In this document: one piece after another, positions 48,239 to 58,914 of the stretch
Position numbering within the stretch: position 1 is the first letter of the stretch
How the letters are laid out: each line of letters begins with the position of its first letter
Source of the DNA: JAWWPY01 sp963822825
GTDB lineage: Bacteria > Actinomycetota > Actinomycetes > Streptosporangiales > Streptosporangiaceae
Direction of reading: 5' to 3'
Assembly: GCA_963822825.1 (NCBI GenBank)
Contig: CAWGIW010000008.1
Location: forward strand, 248,001 to 312,000
Length of the DNA: 64,000 bases
The notes under the pieces: model-generated
Seen by the model: only the letters and a program-made list of their open reading frames with translations
The model's database searches: none
What the model was told of the DNA's origin: nothing
Made by a program: the position numbers and the translations under genes

Positions 48239-49156
48239 GTGGGATCGCCGCAGACCGCGCCGGAGTTCAGGTCGGGCTTCGCCTGCTTCGTGGGCAGGCC
48301 GAATGTCGGTAAGTTGACATTGATGAACGCGCTGGTCGGCAGCAAGGTGGCGATCACGAGCAGCCGGCCGCAGACGACCAGGCGGGCGATCCGCGGCATC
48401 GTGCACCGGCCCGATGCCCAGCTCGTCATCGTGGACACGCCCGGCATGCACCGGCCCCGCACCCTGCTCGGTGAGCGGCTGGACAGCCTGGTCCGCGCGA
48501 CCCTGGCCGAGGTCGATGTGATCGGCTTCTGCGTGCCCGCGGCGGAGCGCATCGGGCCGGGGGACAAGTACCTCGCCCACGAGCTCGCCGGGTTGGCGAA
48601 GACGCCCGTGGTCGCGATCGTGACCAAGGCCGACCAGGCGTCCCAGGCCCTGATCGCGGCGCAGCTGACGGCCGTCGCCGAGCTCGGGGACTGGGCGGAC
48701 ATCGTCCCGGTCTCCGCGGTGTCCGGCTATCAGCTCGATGTGCTCACCGGCGTGCTGGTGAGCCACCTGCCGCCGGGCAGGGCGCTTTACCCGGACGGTG
48801 AGCTCACCGACGAGCCGGAGCAGCAGCTTGTCGCCGAGCTGATCCGGGAGGCCATCCTGGACGGTGTCCATGACGAGCTGCCGCACTCGATCGCGGTCGT
48901 GGTGGAGGAGATGGGGCCGCGGGAAGGGCGCGACGACCTGATCGATGTCCATGCGTTCATGTATGTCGAGCGGCCCAGCCAGAAGTCCATCGTCATCGGG
49001 GCCAAGGGGGCGCGGCTGAAGCAGGTCGGCACCCGGGCCCGGCAGCAGATCGAGGCCCTGCTCGGCAGCAAGGTCTATCTCGACCTGCGGATCAAGGTGG
49101 CCAAAGACTGGCAGCGCGACCCGAAGCAGCTGCGCCGGCTGGGTTTCTACGACTGA
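48239..49156 (+). CDS. era: GTPase Era with altered P-loop
   Basis: 305 residues from GTG 48239, eight bases after GGGGGAGA; GTG 48221 is an alternative. Era matures 16S rRNA and small subunits. The G1 motif reads GRPNVGKLTLMNALVG, where family members have GKS: Leu26 replaces the Mg-coordinating Ser, one base away (TTG for TCG at 48314-48316). The switch region SSRPQTTRRAIRG, G3 VDTPGMH, G4 TKADQ and the C-terminal KH domain (IVIGAKGARLKQVGTRARQQ) are normal. Either a sequencing error or a biochemically odd Era. Confidence 0.93.
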   Translation: MGSPQTAPEFRSGFACFVGRPNVGKLTLMNALVGSKVAITSSRPQTTRRAIRGIVHRPDAQLVIVDTPGMHRPRTLLGERLDSLVRATLAEVDVIGFCVPAAERIGPGDKYLAHELAGLAKTPVVAIVTKADQASQALIAAQLTAVAELGDWADIVPVSAVSGYQLDVLTGVLVSHLPPGRALYPDGELTDEPEQQLVAELIREAILDGVHDELPHSIAVVVEEMGPREGRDDLIDVHAFMYVERPSQKSIVIGAKGARLKQVGTRARQQIEALLGSKVYLDLRIKVAKDWQRDPKQLRRLGFYD

Positions 49157-49305
49157 CCCGGCCCGGGGGGCAGCTGACCCGGCCCGGGGCGGGCGGCTTT
49201 CAGCGGTGCCGGGGGATCACCGTGCGAGGTCGCCCCGTGCGAGCCACGTCCACGGCGCCGTCGCGGGGGGGTGTCCCCATGTTTTTGTCAAGACGTTTGG
49301 CTGGT
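49157..49305. other. Gap after era
   Basis: 149 bp between convergent genes with short GC-rich repeats (two GACCCGGCCCGGGG-like units after the era stop). No gene. Confidence 0.4.
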
Positions 49306-50130
49306 TCAGCTGGCGCGTTGTTCGGCGAGGTCGAGCCAGTGGTCGACGTCGGTGGGGGTGAAGTGGCGGATTGCCCAGTCGGTCATGCGCAGGCTCATGT
49401 GCGCCCACATGGGGGCGAGGACGTGTGTGGGAAGGTCGTCTAGCAGCTGGTCGAGGCGTTCGGTGGCTGCCGGGTCGGCGGTGATGGCGTGGACGCCGAA
49501 GCGGAGGGTGATCAGGTCGAATCGTCGGTCGCCGCGGCCGGCGCCGTCCCAGTCGATGACGCCGGTGATGTGTTCGCGGTCGGCGAGCAGGTTGGCGGGC
49601 TGGTAGTCGCAGTGGACGGCGTCGTGACCGTCGAGGTGATCGGGGTGGCTGGCTCCGGCGGCGGTGATCCAGCGGTCGAGCGCGCTGGTGCGTGCGCTGT
49701 GCTCGCGTAGCGGCTGGTGCATGCAGTAGCCGGGTCCGTCGCTGGTGAGGTAGAGCCTGATGGCAGGTATGGTGTCGCGGCCGGCGAGCTGGTCGGCCTG
49801 GAGGTTGTTGAGGGCGAGTGCCTGGTCCAGCAGCGCGGGAGTGAGATGGCTGATCGGGGCGCCGGGAAGGAACTCCCAGACCAGGGCAACAGCGTCACCT
49901 GCCTGAACTGCCAGTTCGGCAGCGGGGGCTGGGTACCCGGCCGGTCGCAGCGCCCGGGTCACGGCCAGCGGGCCTTCCTGCAGCTCGGCGAGCCCGGTGC
50001 CGGGCCGCCAGGTCAGGACCGAGCGGTGGCCATCCGGCCAGGCCACGTAGGCCGCGCCGACCTGCCCGCCGGGACACGGTCCCTCGATCCGCAGGGCCAC
50101 GCCGGTTTCCGCCCGGATGGCGTCAGTCAT
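49306..50130 (-). CDS. Aminoglycoside phosphotransferase-family kinase
   Basis: 274 residues from ATG 50130; ATG 50181 would add 17 residues. APH/choline-kinase fold: the N-lobe strand VLTWRPGTGLAELQEGPLAV, catalytic loop AVHCDYQPANLLADREH (HxDxxxxN) and metal Asp in GVIDWDGAGRGDRRFDL. It phosphorylates a hydroxyl on a small molecule; drug resistance cannot be claimed from sequence. Its start lies only about 60 bp from the end of IS110 remnant 3, so the promoter may come from the element. Confidence 0.82.
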   Translation of the reverse strand: MTDAIRAETGVALRIEGPCPGGQVGAAYVAWPDGHRSVLTWRPGTGLAELQEGPLAVTRALRPAGYPAPAAELAVQAGDAVALVWEFLPGAPISHLTPALLDQALALNNLQADQLAGRDTIPAIRLYLTSDGPGYCMHQPLREHSARTSALDRWITAAGASHPDHLDGHDAVHCDYQPANLLADREHITGVIDWDGAGRGDRRFDLITLRFGVHAITADPAATERLDQLLDDLPTHVLAPMWAHMSLRMTDWAIRHFTPTDVDHWLDLAEQRAS

Positions 50131-50188
50131 GCGCTGCGCGTCGAGGCGTTCGGCTCTGGGCCACCGGGAGGGAGCAGGCACGGGCCGG

Positions 50189-51415
50189 TCAGGCCGCCTC
50201 CGCCAGGCCCGGTGCAGGACGGGCGGGCTGATAGGGCTGGCGGGTGGGGAGCATGGCCAGGATGACGTTGCAGCGGCGGCGGGCGAGGCAGATGAGGGCG
50301 GCGTTGTGGCGTTTGCCTTCGGCCCGTTTGCGGTCGTAGAAGGCTTTGGACGCCGGGGTCGCGCAGCGAGGCGAACGCGGCCAGGAACATGGCGTTCTTC
50401 AGCCGGTGGTTGCCTCTGCGGCTCTTGGACTCGCCGTTGATGGACTTGCCGGACTGGCGGGTCACCGGGGCGAGGCCGGCGTAGGAGGCCAGGCGGTCGC
50501 CGTCGGCGAAGCGGGTGCCGTCGCCGATCTCGGCCAGGATCCTTGATCCGGTCCGCGGCCCGATCCCGGGCAGCGACGAGAGCAGCTCACCGAAAGGGTG
50601 GGCGAGGAAGACCTCCTCGATCTCGGCGGCCAGGGCGTCGCGGCGGGCGAAGACCCGGTCCAGCTCGCCGGCGAGCTCGGCGATCACCCGCCCGATCGTG
50701 GCTTCGGCGGGGACGGTCACCGACTGGGCGTCGAGAGCCGGCCATCACGGCGTCGGCGACCTTGGCGGCCAGGCGGGGCGAGCGGGCCTTGACTGACCTT
50801 GGTGATCCGGGCTCGCCCGCCGCGTTCCGCAAGGCGGTCAGGGTCGGGTACTTGGCCAGCAGGTCCCGCACCCCGGCCTGGGCCAGGCGCGCGCCCAGGG
50901 CCCGTTCCAGGGCCGGCGAGACGCTGGTCAGGGCGTCGCGGAGCCGGTTGGCCAGCCGGGTCTGATCGGCGGCCAGGTCGATGTCGAACCCGTTGAGGAC
51001 CCGGAGCTGGCTCCAGCAGCTCGTCGGAGCCGGCGTCGAGCCAGTGCACCTGTTTGCGCCGGGTCCGGCCGGTGTCGGCGATGATGAACGCGTCCCGCTT
51101 GTCGGTCTTCGCCTCGCCGGGGTACAGGTCGGCCGCTCGGCGCATCACCAGCCCCGGCACATAGGCCACCGGCACCTGCCGGCGCTCGGGCGACGGCCAG
51201 GGCGAGCTGGGCGATCGAGCCGGGCTGGTCGATCACCAAGCCCGACCGTGCCGTGCTCGCCGGCCCGGTCCAACAAGCGCCTCGAGCGCGGCCTGGTCGT
51301 TGACCACGCTGCGGGCGAAGATCCGCTCGCCGTCGTCATCGAGGACCTCGGCGAAATGCTCTTCTTTGCCGACATCGAGCCCGACCCACACGTCCACCTG
51401 CTCCGGCGTGGCCAA
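50189..51415 (-). pseudogene. IS110-family transposase remnant 3
   Basis: From ATG 51415: VDVWVGLDVGKEEHFAEVLD with the first catalytic Asp, a shift to LVIDQPGSIAQLALAVAR, another to YVPGLVMRRAADLYPGEAKT and DKRDAFIIADTGRTRRKQVH, then SPALERALGARLAQAGVRDL, and in a further frame LAHPFGELLSSLPGIGPRTG, SYAGLAPVTRQSGKSINGES and RRGNHRLKNAMFLAAFASL. The C-terminal end LAEAA stops at 50189. At least five shifts, so inactive although nearly full length. A different sub-type from remnants 1 and 2. Confidence 0.85.
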
Positions 51416-51714
51416 CCCTTGCTCGCTCCCTCGATCGTCTCCGGTCTAGACCTGTCCGGGAAGGCCGTCCATGGTGCGCTCGCCGTCATCCACCTTACGA
51501 ACCAGCGATCAAGCCGCATGTCCCCATCAGAGGTTCACGCACCGACCGTGCCGGCGGCAACACCCCCCAGGCCATCAACTGCTGCAGGGGGCAATGAGCC
51601 ATACCGGCACCGCCGGACTTCCCAGACCCAGATCATGCTCGCCCGGGCCTGATGAAGAAGGTAAGGGGGGCGGCAGCCGGCCAGGGTCCGTTGAGTCTGC
51701 TAGGGTCGTTAGCA
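51416..51714. other. Gap between IS110 remnant 3 and the leuA leader
   Basis: About 300 bp. The part next to 51415 is the 5' flank of the IS110 gene, the place where a bridge RNA is normally encoded. The part near 51660-51710 must hold the leuA promoter. No box assigned. Confidence 0.35.
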
Positions 51715-51762
51715 ATGTTGCATGGATCCCTCCTGCTTATCTGCCGCGGCGGGGGCCGATAA
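51715..51762 (+). CDS. leuA leader peptide
   Basis: A 15-codon frame, MLHGSLLLICRGGGR, with three consecutive Leu codons (CTC CTG CTT) plus a Leu at position 2, ending 75 bp before the leuA start. Such leader peptides drive ribosome-mediated attenuation in actinobacterial leuA and ilv genes: when charged Leu-tRNA is scarce the ribosome pauses on the Leu run and changes the RNA fold downstream. Too short to stand on coding statistics; the evidence is the Leu run, the position and the hairpin that follows. No clear Shine-Dalgarno sequence. Confidence 0.65.
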   Translation: MLHGSLLLICRGGGR

Positions 51763-51768
51763 GGCCGG

Positions 51769-51826
51769 CTCCCTCGCCGCGGGTTGCTTGCGTGCCGCTG
51801 GCCCCAGAGCCCGATCCGCGAGGGAG
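51769..51826 (+). promoter_or_regulatory. Attenuator hairpin masking the leuA ribosome site
   Basis: CTCCCTCGC (51769-51777) pairs perfectly with GCGAGGGAG (51818-51826). The right arm contains the leuA Shine-Dalgarno sequence (GAGGGAG, 11 bases before ATG 51838). The left arm begins seven bases after the leader stop codon, so a ribosome on the leader could block it and free the leuA site. Mechanism inferred. Confidence 0.6.
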
Positions 51827-51837
51827 CAGTTTCTCCG

Positions 51838-53619
51838 ATGCAATCCAATCAAGATCGTCATGCCGTGCGGCAGCAGCGTCATGCCGGAGGCATGCCAAAC
51901 CAGCAGAGCGCCGGAGGCATGCCAAACCAGCAGAGCAGTGGGATGCCCTGTCAGCGCTACGTCCCGTTCAAGCCCGTCGATCTGCCCGACCGCCGCTGGC
52001 CCGGCCAGTCCATCACGCACGCCCCGCGCTGGCTGTCCACCGACCTGCGAGACGGCAACCAGGCGCTGATCGACCCGATGAGCCCGGCCCGCAAGCGGGC
52101 CATGTTCGACTTGCTGGTACGGATGGGATACAAGGAGATCGAGGTCGGCTTCCCGTCCGCGAGCCAGACGGACTTCGACTTCGTCCGCGGCCTCATCGAA
52201 GGCCATCTCATCCCCGATGACGTGCAGATCTCCGTGCTCACCCAGGCGCGGGACGAGCTGATCGAGCGGACGGTGCAGTCGCTGGTCGGCGCCCCCCGCG
52301 CCACGGTGCACTTGTATAACGCGACAGCGCCGTTGTTCCGCCGGGTGGTGTTCGGCATCGACCGGAAGGAGTGCGAGGCCCTCGCGGTGGAGGGCACCAG
52401 GTCGGTGATGAAGTACGCCGAGGCTTACCTGGGCGACTGTGACTTCGGCTACGAGTACTCGCCTGAGATCTTCATGGACACGGAGCTGGAATACGCAGCC
52501 GAGGTGTGCGAGGCGGTGATGGACGCCTGGCAGCCGGGGCCGGGCCGGGAGATCATTCTTAACCTGCCCTGCACCGTCGAGCGGTCCACCCCCAACGTGT
52601 ACGCCGACCAGATCGAGTGGATGAGCCGCCGGCTGTCCCGGCGCGAGCACGTCTGCCTGTCCGTGCACACCCACAACGACCGGGGCACCGCGGTCGCCGA
52701 CGCCGAACTCGCGGTGCTGGCCGGGGCGGACCGGATCGAGGGTTGCCTGTTCGGCAACGGCGAGCGGACCGGGAACGTCTGCCTGGTCACGCTCGGCCTG
52801 AACCTGTTCAGCCAGGGCATCGACCCGATGATCGACTTCTCCGACATCGACGAGATCCGGCGTACCGCCGAGTACTGCAACCAGCTTCCCGTGCACCCGC
52901 GTCACCCGTACGCGGGTGACCTGGTCTACACGGCGTTCTCCGGCTCCCACCAGGACGCGATCAAGAAGGGGTTCGAAGCGCTGGAGCGGGATGCGGCCGC
53001 GGCCGGGATTCCCTTCGCCGAGTTCGGCTGGGCCGTTCCCTACCTGCCCATCGACCCGGCCGACGTGGGGCGCAGCTACGAGGCCGTGATCAGGGTCAAC
53101 TCCCAGTCCGGGAAGGGCGGCGTGGCCTACATCATGAAGGCCGAGCATCAGCTCGACCTGCCTCGCAGGCTGCAGATCGAGTTCTCCCGGGTGATCCAGG
53201 CGCACACCGACGCCGAAGGCGGGGAGGTGAGCCCCGCGCAGATGTGGGAGGTGTTCTCGGCCGAGTACCTGGCCGACGGCCCGGCCTCGTTGCTGGCGCA
53301 CCATGCGTCCTCGGTGGTCCACGCGAAGGACGCGCTCACCGTGGACCTCCGCCTTGACGGGCGGGAACGGCAGATCGAGGGGACCGGCAACGGGCCCATC
53401 TCGGCGTTCTGCGATGCGCTGAGTTCGGTGGGCGCCACGGTCCGCGTTCTCGACTACGCGGAGCACGCGCTGTCCGCCGGAAGCGACGCGCAGGCGGCCG
53501 CCTACGTGGAATGCGAGGTCGGGGGGCAGACCCTGTGGGGAGTCGGCATCGACGCCAACACGGTGACCGCGTCGCTCCGGGCGGTGCTGTCCGCGCTGAA
53601 CCGCGCCCGGGCCCGGTAA
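51838..53619 (+). CDS. leuA: 2-isopropylmalate synthase
   Basis: 593 residues from ATG 51838. Condenses acetyl-CoA and 2-oxoisovalerate, first committed step of leucine synthesis. HMGL-like TIM barrel: STDLRDGNQALIDPM (metal Asp), IEVGFPSASQTDFDF, LSVHTHNDRGTAVADAELAV (metal His-x-His) and GCLFGNGERTGNV; then the C-terminal LeuA dimer domain for leucine feedback inhibition. Long actinobacterial type. The N-terminus has two identical 27-bp units (51883-51936) giving GGMPNQQS twice, an expansion outside the fold. Controlled by the leader just upstream. Confidence 0.96.
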   Translation: MQSNQDRHAVRQQRHAGGMPNQQSAGGMPNQQSSGMPCQRYVPFKPVDLPDRRWPGQSITHAPRWLSTDLRDGNQALIDPMSPARKRAMFDLLVRMGYKEIEVGFPSASQTDFDFVRGLIEGHLIPDDVQISVLTQARDELIERTVQSLVGAPRATVHLYNATAPLFRRVVFGIDRKECEALAVEGTRSVMKYAEAYLGDCDFGYEYSPEIFMDTELEYAAEVCEAVMDAWQPGPGREIILNLPCTVERSTPNVYADQIEWMSRRLSRREHVCLSVHTHNDRGTAVADAELAVLAGADRIEGCLFGNGERTGNVCLVTLGLNLFSQGIDPMIDFSDIDEIRRTAEYCNQLPVHPRHPYAGDLVYTAFSGSHQDAIKKGFEALERDAAAAGIPFAEFGWAVPYLPIDPADVGRSYEAVIRVNSQSGKGGVAYIMKAEHQLDLPRRLQIEFSRVIQAHTDAEGGEVSPAQMWEVFSAEYLADGPASLLAHHASSVVHAKDALTVDLRLDGRERQIEGTGNGPISAFCDALSSVGATVRVLDYAEHALSAGSDAQAAAYVECEVGGQTLWGVGIDANTVTASLRAVLSALNRARAR

Positions 53620-53683
53620 GCCAGGCGGCCCAGGCCCGCGCGGTGCGCGACAACAGCCCCCGCGCATGCGCGACAATGGCCCG

Positions 53684-54454
53684 GTGAGCCTGTACCGGGA
53701 CGACGGGATCGTGCTGCGCACCCAGAAGCTGGGTGAGGCTGATCGCATTGTCACCGTCCTCACCAGGCGGACCGGGCGGGTCCGCGCGGTCGGAAAGGGC
53801 GTGCGGCGCACGAAGTCGCGGTTCGGCGCCCGGCTGGAGCCGTTCACCCATGTGGATCTGCTGCTCTACACGGGCCGGTCGCTCGATGTGATCACCCAGG
53901 CGGAGACGGTCCGGGCCTATGGTGAGCCGCTGTCCGCGGACTACCCGCGGTACACCAGCGGGACGGCCATGCTGGAGACCGCGGAGAGGCTCACCCCCGT
54001 GGAGAAGGAACCGGCCATGCGACAGTTCCTGCTTCTCGTGGGCGGGTTGCGGGCGCTCAGCGACCAGGCCCACGGCCCGCGGCTGGTGCTCGACGCCTTT
54101 CTGCTGCGTTCGCTCGCCGTGGCCGGGTACGCGCCCGCGCTGGAGGAGTGTGCCGTGTGCGGGACACCGGATACGGCGGACCGCGATACCGGGTCGAGGG
54201 CCTTCGGCATCGCGGCGGGCGGCCTGACCTGCCAGTCCTGCAGGCCGCCCGGCGCGGCCACGCCGTCGGCGCTGACCGTCGGCCTGATGGGCGCGCTGTT
54301 GCGGGGGGACTGGGCGCGTGCCGATATGAGCCAGCCCAGGCACCAGGTGGAGTGCAGTGGCCTGGTCGCCGCGTACGCGCAATGGCACATGGAGCATTCG
54401 ATCCGGTCGCTGCGCCACGTGGAGCACGCGACCGGTATCGGGGGGCAGGCGTGA
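53684..54454 (+). CDS. recO: DNA repair protein RecO
   Basis: 256 residues from GTG 53684 (MSLYRDDGIVLRTQKLGEAD). OB-fold N-terminus (RVRAVGKGVRRTKSRFGARL) and a zinc site with CAVCGT and CQSCRP. RecO anneals strands and loads RecA with RecR in the RecFOR pathway. Its stop overlaps the uppS start (GTGA), so the two are translationally coupled. Confidence 0.95.
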   Translation: MSLYRDDGIVLRTQKLGEADRIVTVLTRRTGRVRAVGKGVRRTKSRFGARLEPFTHVDLLLYTGRSLDVITQAETVRAYGEPLSADYPRYTSGTAMLETAERLTPVEKEPAMRQFLLLVGGLRALSDQAHGPRLVLDAFLLRSLAVAGYAPALEECAVCGTPDTADRDTGSRAFGIAAGGLTCQSCRPPGAATPSALTVGLMGALLRGDWARADMSQPRHQVECSGLVAAYAQWHMEHSIRSLRHVEHATGIGGQA

Positions 54455-55254
54455 CGCGCACCGTCCGCCCGCCGGATCCGCACCGGGAGGGTGCCCGCCC
54501 GCCCGCCATCCCGGCGGAGTTCCTGCCCCGGCACGTCGCCCTGGTGATGGACGGCAACGGACGCTGGGCCAAGCAGCGCGGTCTGCCACGCACCGAAGGC
54601 CACAAGCGCGGGGAGTACTCACTCTTCGACGTCATCATGGGCGCGATCGAACTGGGCATTCCCTACCTGTCGGCGTACGCGTTCTCCACGGAGAACTGGC
54701 GCCGCTCGCCCGACGAGGTTCGCTTCCTCATGGGCTTCAACCGCGATGTGATCCGCCGGCGCCGCGATCAGCTGAACGAGATGGGCGTCCGTGTCCGCTG
54801 GGCGGGCCGGAAGCCGCGACTGTGGCGCAGTGTCATCCGTGAGCTTGAAGAGGCAGAACGTATGACAGTGGGTAACTCTGTCCTTACCCTGCAATTTTGC
54901 GTCAATTACGGCGGCCGGGCCGAGATCGCCGATGCGGCCGCGGCGATCGCCGCCGACGTGGCGGCCGGCAAGCTCCGCGCCGACAAAGTGGATGAGAAAG
55001 TGTTCGCGCGGTACCTGGATGAGCCGGGCATACCAGATGTGGATCTGTTTGTCCGGTCATCGGGAGAGCAGCGCATTTCCAACTTTATGCTCTGGCAGTC
55101 GGCCTATGCCGAGCTTGTCTTTCTCGACACCCTATTTCCGGACTTTGACCGCCGTCATCTCTGGCATGCCTGCGAGATCTATGCCAGCCGGGACCGCCGC
55201 TACGGTGGCGCGGAACCGAACCTGCTGCCACGGTTACCTGCTGGCCTGCCATAG
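54451..55254 (+). CDS. uppS: Isoprenyl transferase (undecaprenyl/decaprenyl diphosphate synthase)
   Basis: 267 residues from GTG 54451. Cis-prenyltransferase making the lipid carrier for peptidoglycan. Catalytic Asp in LVMDGNGRWAKQRGLPRTEG, then YAFSTENWRRSPDEVRFLMG, LQFCVNYGGRAEIADAA, and SSGEQRISNFMLWQSAYAEL with DFDRRHLWHA near the end. Full length and normal. Co-translated with recO. Confidence 0.96.
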   Translation: MTRTVRPPDPHREGARPPAIPAEFLPRHVALVMDGNGRWAKQRGLPRTEGHKRGEYSLFDVIMGAIELGIPYLSAYAFSTENWRRSPDEVRFLMGFNRDVIRRRRDQLNEMGVRVRWAGRKPRLWRSVIRELEEAERMTVGNSVLTLQFCVNYGGRAEIADAAAAIAADVAAGKLRADKVDEKVFARYLDEPGIPDVDLFVRSSGEQRISNFMLWQSAYAELVFLDTLFPDFDRRHLWHACEIYASRDRRYGGAEPNLLPRLPAGLP

Positions 55255-55512
55255 CGCAAACACGAGCAGCGCGGCGATGATCGCCGTGCGCAGCACACGC
55301 CCCGGCAGGCGCAGCGCGGGCCAGGACAGGATGGCCAGCCACGCGACGAACGCGGCGACCAGGCAGAGGGCGGCGGCACCGGCCCAGCCAGCCACGAAGG
55401 CGCCCGTCACGAACAGGCCGGCGATGACCGCCGGGGCCAGCCAGCCCGGCATCTGGTGCAAGAACGCGATTGGCCTGGCGCTGGCGTTCTCGAGCGACCG
55501 GCGGGTATTCAT
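55234..55512 (-). CDS. Small two-helix membrane protein (DUF6703-like)
   Basis: 92 residues from ATG 55512 (MNTRRSLENASARPIAFLHQ). Two to three hydrophobic segments (LAPAVIAGLFVTGAFVAGW, LCLVAAFVAWLAILSWPALR and LRTAIIAALLVFALWQAS). Matches the small actinobacterial membrane proteins found after uppS. Its end overlaps uppS by 21 bp, convergent. Role unknown. Confidence 0.72.
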   Translation of the reverse strand: MNTRRSLENASARPIAFLHQMPGWLAPAVIAGLFVTGAFVAGWAGAAALCLVAAFVAWLAILSWPALRLPGRVLRTAIIAALLVFALWQASR

Positions 55513-55711
55513 CCTGAATTCTCCACTCCCGCGGGGCTGGCCCGGCGGCCAACGTTTTCGCATGTCCTTGGTAAAGATACGGCCTCATAACGCATTTGCA
55601 ATCCTCAAGCGCGCATGTCCGTCGAATCACCGGGCACGGGCATTAACGGGGAAGACGTGAAAGCCGTAGCCGCAGCCGCGGCGCCGCTCTCACGCATTCG
55701 GGGGAATGCAA

Positions 55712-57184
55712 ATGCGACGCGTAGCCATCTTCATCCTGGCCATCGGGCTCACCATCATATGGATCGGGGGACCCGCTGTCAGCCGGGGAGTGCCCGGCCT
55801 GACCGGCGCACGGCTGGCCGCGCGGGTCACTCACGGAAGCGCGCTGGTCAAGACGGTTCACTACGGCGGATACACGGTCAACGTCCCGGTGAGCTGGCCG
55901 GTCTACTACCTGGGCAGCGGTTCCACCGTGTGCGTCAGGTACGACAGGAACGCTGTGTTCCTCGGGCAGCCTGGGATCAACCAGGACTGTCCAACGCGCA
56001 TCATCGGCCATGTCGCGACGATCAGCCTCCAGGGTTCGGCCACGGCGAGCCAGCCTGCCGCGAGCCAGCCTGCGGCGGACCTGCCTGCTACGGACCAGCC
56101 TGCGGCGGACCAACCTGCGGCGAGCCTGCCGGGCGGCGGCAACGGGCCGTCCGCAGACGCCGGACGCGGGGCGGCGGCTTTCCCCGCAGTGGCTAACCTG
56201 CCGCGGGTCGGTGGGGCGGTGGTCGCTGACTCGCAGAATCATGAGCTTTACGCGGACGTCCAGGGCCCGGGGCTGTCCATCAGCGCCACGTACGGCAGCG
56301 ATGCCGGTTCCGTGCTGACCATCATCCAGAGCCTCCGCAGATCGTCGTCCCAGCCCGCCGCCACCCAGCTGCCGGCCGGGACGGCCGGGCCTGCTGGCAC
56401 GCCGCTGGCCGGCGCACGCGGCGACGGCGGGATCGTTTCCGGGCTCCCGGCCAGCCCGCTCCGGGCCAATAGGGCGGCCGGGGTCACCGCCGCACAGCGG
56501 GGATTCGACGCCTGTACCGCACCCTCGCTAGCCGTGATGCAGGCCTGGCGCCGGACCTTCTCTTACGCGGGGATCTACATCGGCGGCGCCGAGGTCGGCT
56601 GCGCGGCCGGCAACCTGTCGGCCGCGTGGGTTAGCTCCGTCACGGCGCTCGGCTGGGGCCTCATTCCCACCTACGTCGGGGCTCAGGCGCCCTGCAATAA
56701 GCAGTTCACCGTGCGGATCCATCCGGCCTGGGCCGTCGCGGAGGGCCAGGCGGCCGCGCAGTGGGCCGTCCAGGACGCCGCCGCGCTGGGCATGGGCCGC
56801 GGCACGCCGATCTACGAGGACATGGAGTCCTACAACGCAGGCAACGCTTTCTGCCGGAACGCCGTGCTCTCGTTTCTCAATGGGTGGACCAGGGAAATCC
56901 ATGCGCTGGGCTACGTGTCCGGCGTGTACTCGAGCGTGGGCACCGGGATCCAGGCCATGGGCCTGGCCAACTCGGTGAACGGCGTCCCGCTGGCCGAGCC
57001 GGACTCGATTTGGTTCGCGTTCTGGGACGGCAATGCCAACCTGGACGGCACGCCCTATCTGCCCTCCTCCTGGTGGGCCGGGCACCATCGGATCAAGCAG
57101 TACCTGGGAGCACACAACCGCAGGGTGAACGGCTTCACCGTGAACATCGACTCCGACATCATCGGCGGTCGGGTGTACCGGTGA
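55712..57184 (+). CDS. Secreted DUF1906 (glycoside-hydrolase-like TIM barrel) protein
   Basis: 490 residues from ATG 55712, with GGGGGA ahead. Signal/anchor RRVAIFILAIGLTIIWIGGP, a beta-rich N-terminal region (VHYGGYTVNVPVSWPVYYLG), an Ala-Pro-Gln repeat near 115-145, and the C-terminal DUF1906/Rv2525c-like barrel: GFDACTAPSLAVMQAWRRTF, GLIPTYVGAQAPC, PIYEDMESYNAGNAF and SWWAGHHRIKQYLG. Acidic residues in DMESY fit a hydrolase pocket. Exported; related proteins act at the cell wall, but the substrate is unknown. Confidence 0.82.
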   Translation: MRRVAIFILAIGLTIIWIGGPAVSRGVPGLTGARLAARVTHGSALVKTVHYGGYTVNVPVSWPVYYLGSGSTVCVRYDRNAVFLGQPGINQDCPTRIIGHVATISLQGSATASQPAASQPAADLPATDQPAADQPAASLPGGGNGPSADAGRGAAAFPAVANLPRVGGAVVADSQNHELYADVQGPGLSISATYGSDAGSVLTIIQSLRRSSSQPAATQLPAGTAGPAGTPLAGARGDGGIVSGLPASPLRANRAAGVTAAQRGFDACTAPSLAVMQAWRRTFSYAGIYIGGAEVGCAAGNLSAAWVSSVTALGWGLIPTYVGAQAPCNKQFTVRIHPAWAVAEGQAAAQWAVQDAAALGMGRGTPIYEDMESYNAGNAFCRNAVLSFLNGWTREIHALGYVSGVYSSVGTGIQAMGLANSVNGVPLAEPDSIWFAFWDGNANLDGTPYLPSSWWAGHHRIKQYLGAHNRRVNGFTVNIDSDIIGGRVYR

Positions 57185-57510
57185 CACCGGTCTCGGGCCC
57201 TCGCCGCTCCCGCTAAGCTAAGGCCGTTCCGCGGATCTCTGGCCTGCGTTGGCGGTCGGCCCGCGGGGCACGCCTCAAGGCGTGTCCCGCGGATCTCCGG
57301 CCTGCTGCGCGTCCGCCGGAGGGCGCCTCGCGGCGTTGTCGTCGTCGCCGATAGCTCCGCTGTCGGCTCCTCCGCCGCCTAGCGATGCATCCCTCCGGAA
57401 GGCCGCTCGCGACGGCCAAGATCCACGGGACACGCCCTAGGCGAATGCACCCCGGGCGGGCCTTGCCCGACGCCCGCAACCCGCCGACCGCCAGCCGGAT
57501 GGAGTCTCTC
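57185..57510. other. 326-bp gap before glyS
   Basis: Holds a strong hairpin (57261-57292), a partial direct repeat of GCGGATCTC-GGCCTGC on both sides of it, and a third GGGACACGCC at about 57428. No gene and no T-box seen. Confidence 0.45.
57261..57292. terminator. 15-bp hairpin between the DUF1906 gene and glyS
   Basis: CCGCGGGGCACGCCT (57261-57275) pairs with AGGCGTGTCCCGCGG (57278-57292), with one G-U pair. It lies 77 bp after the DUF1906 stop. No U-tract, like most terminators of this phylum. Confidence 0.6.

Positions 57511-58889
<1,379 letters not shown>

Positions 58890-58914
<25 letters not shown>

Noticed and set aside
49306..50130. Calling the APH-family gene an antibiotic-resistance gene
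   Set aside because: Fold and catalytic residues show a small-molecule kinase only; nothing in the sequence shows an aminoglycoside substrate.
57185..57510. T-box riboswitch ahead of glyS
   Set aside because: No T-box consensus (TGGNACCGCG-like) or specifier stem was seen; only a strong hairpin.
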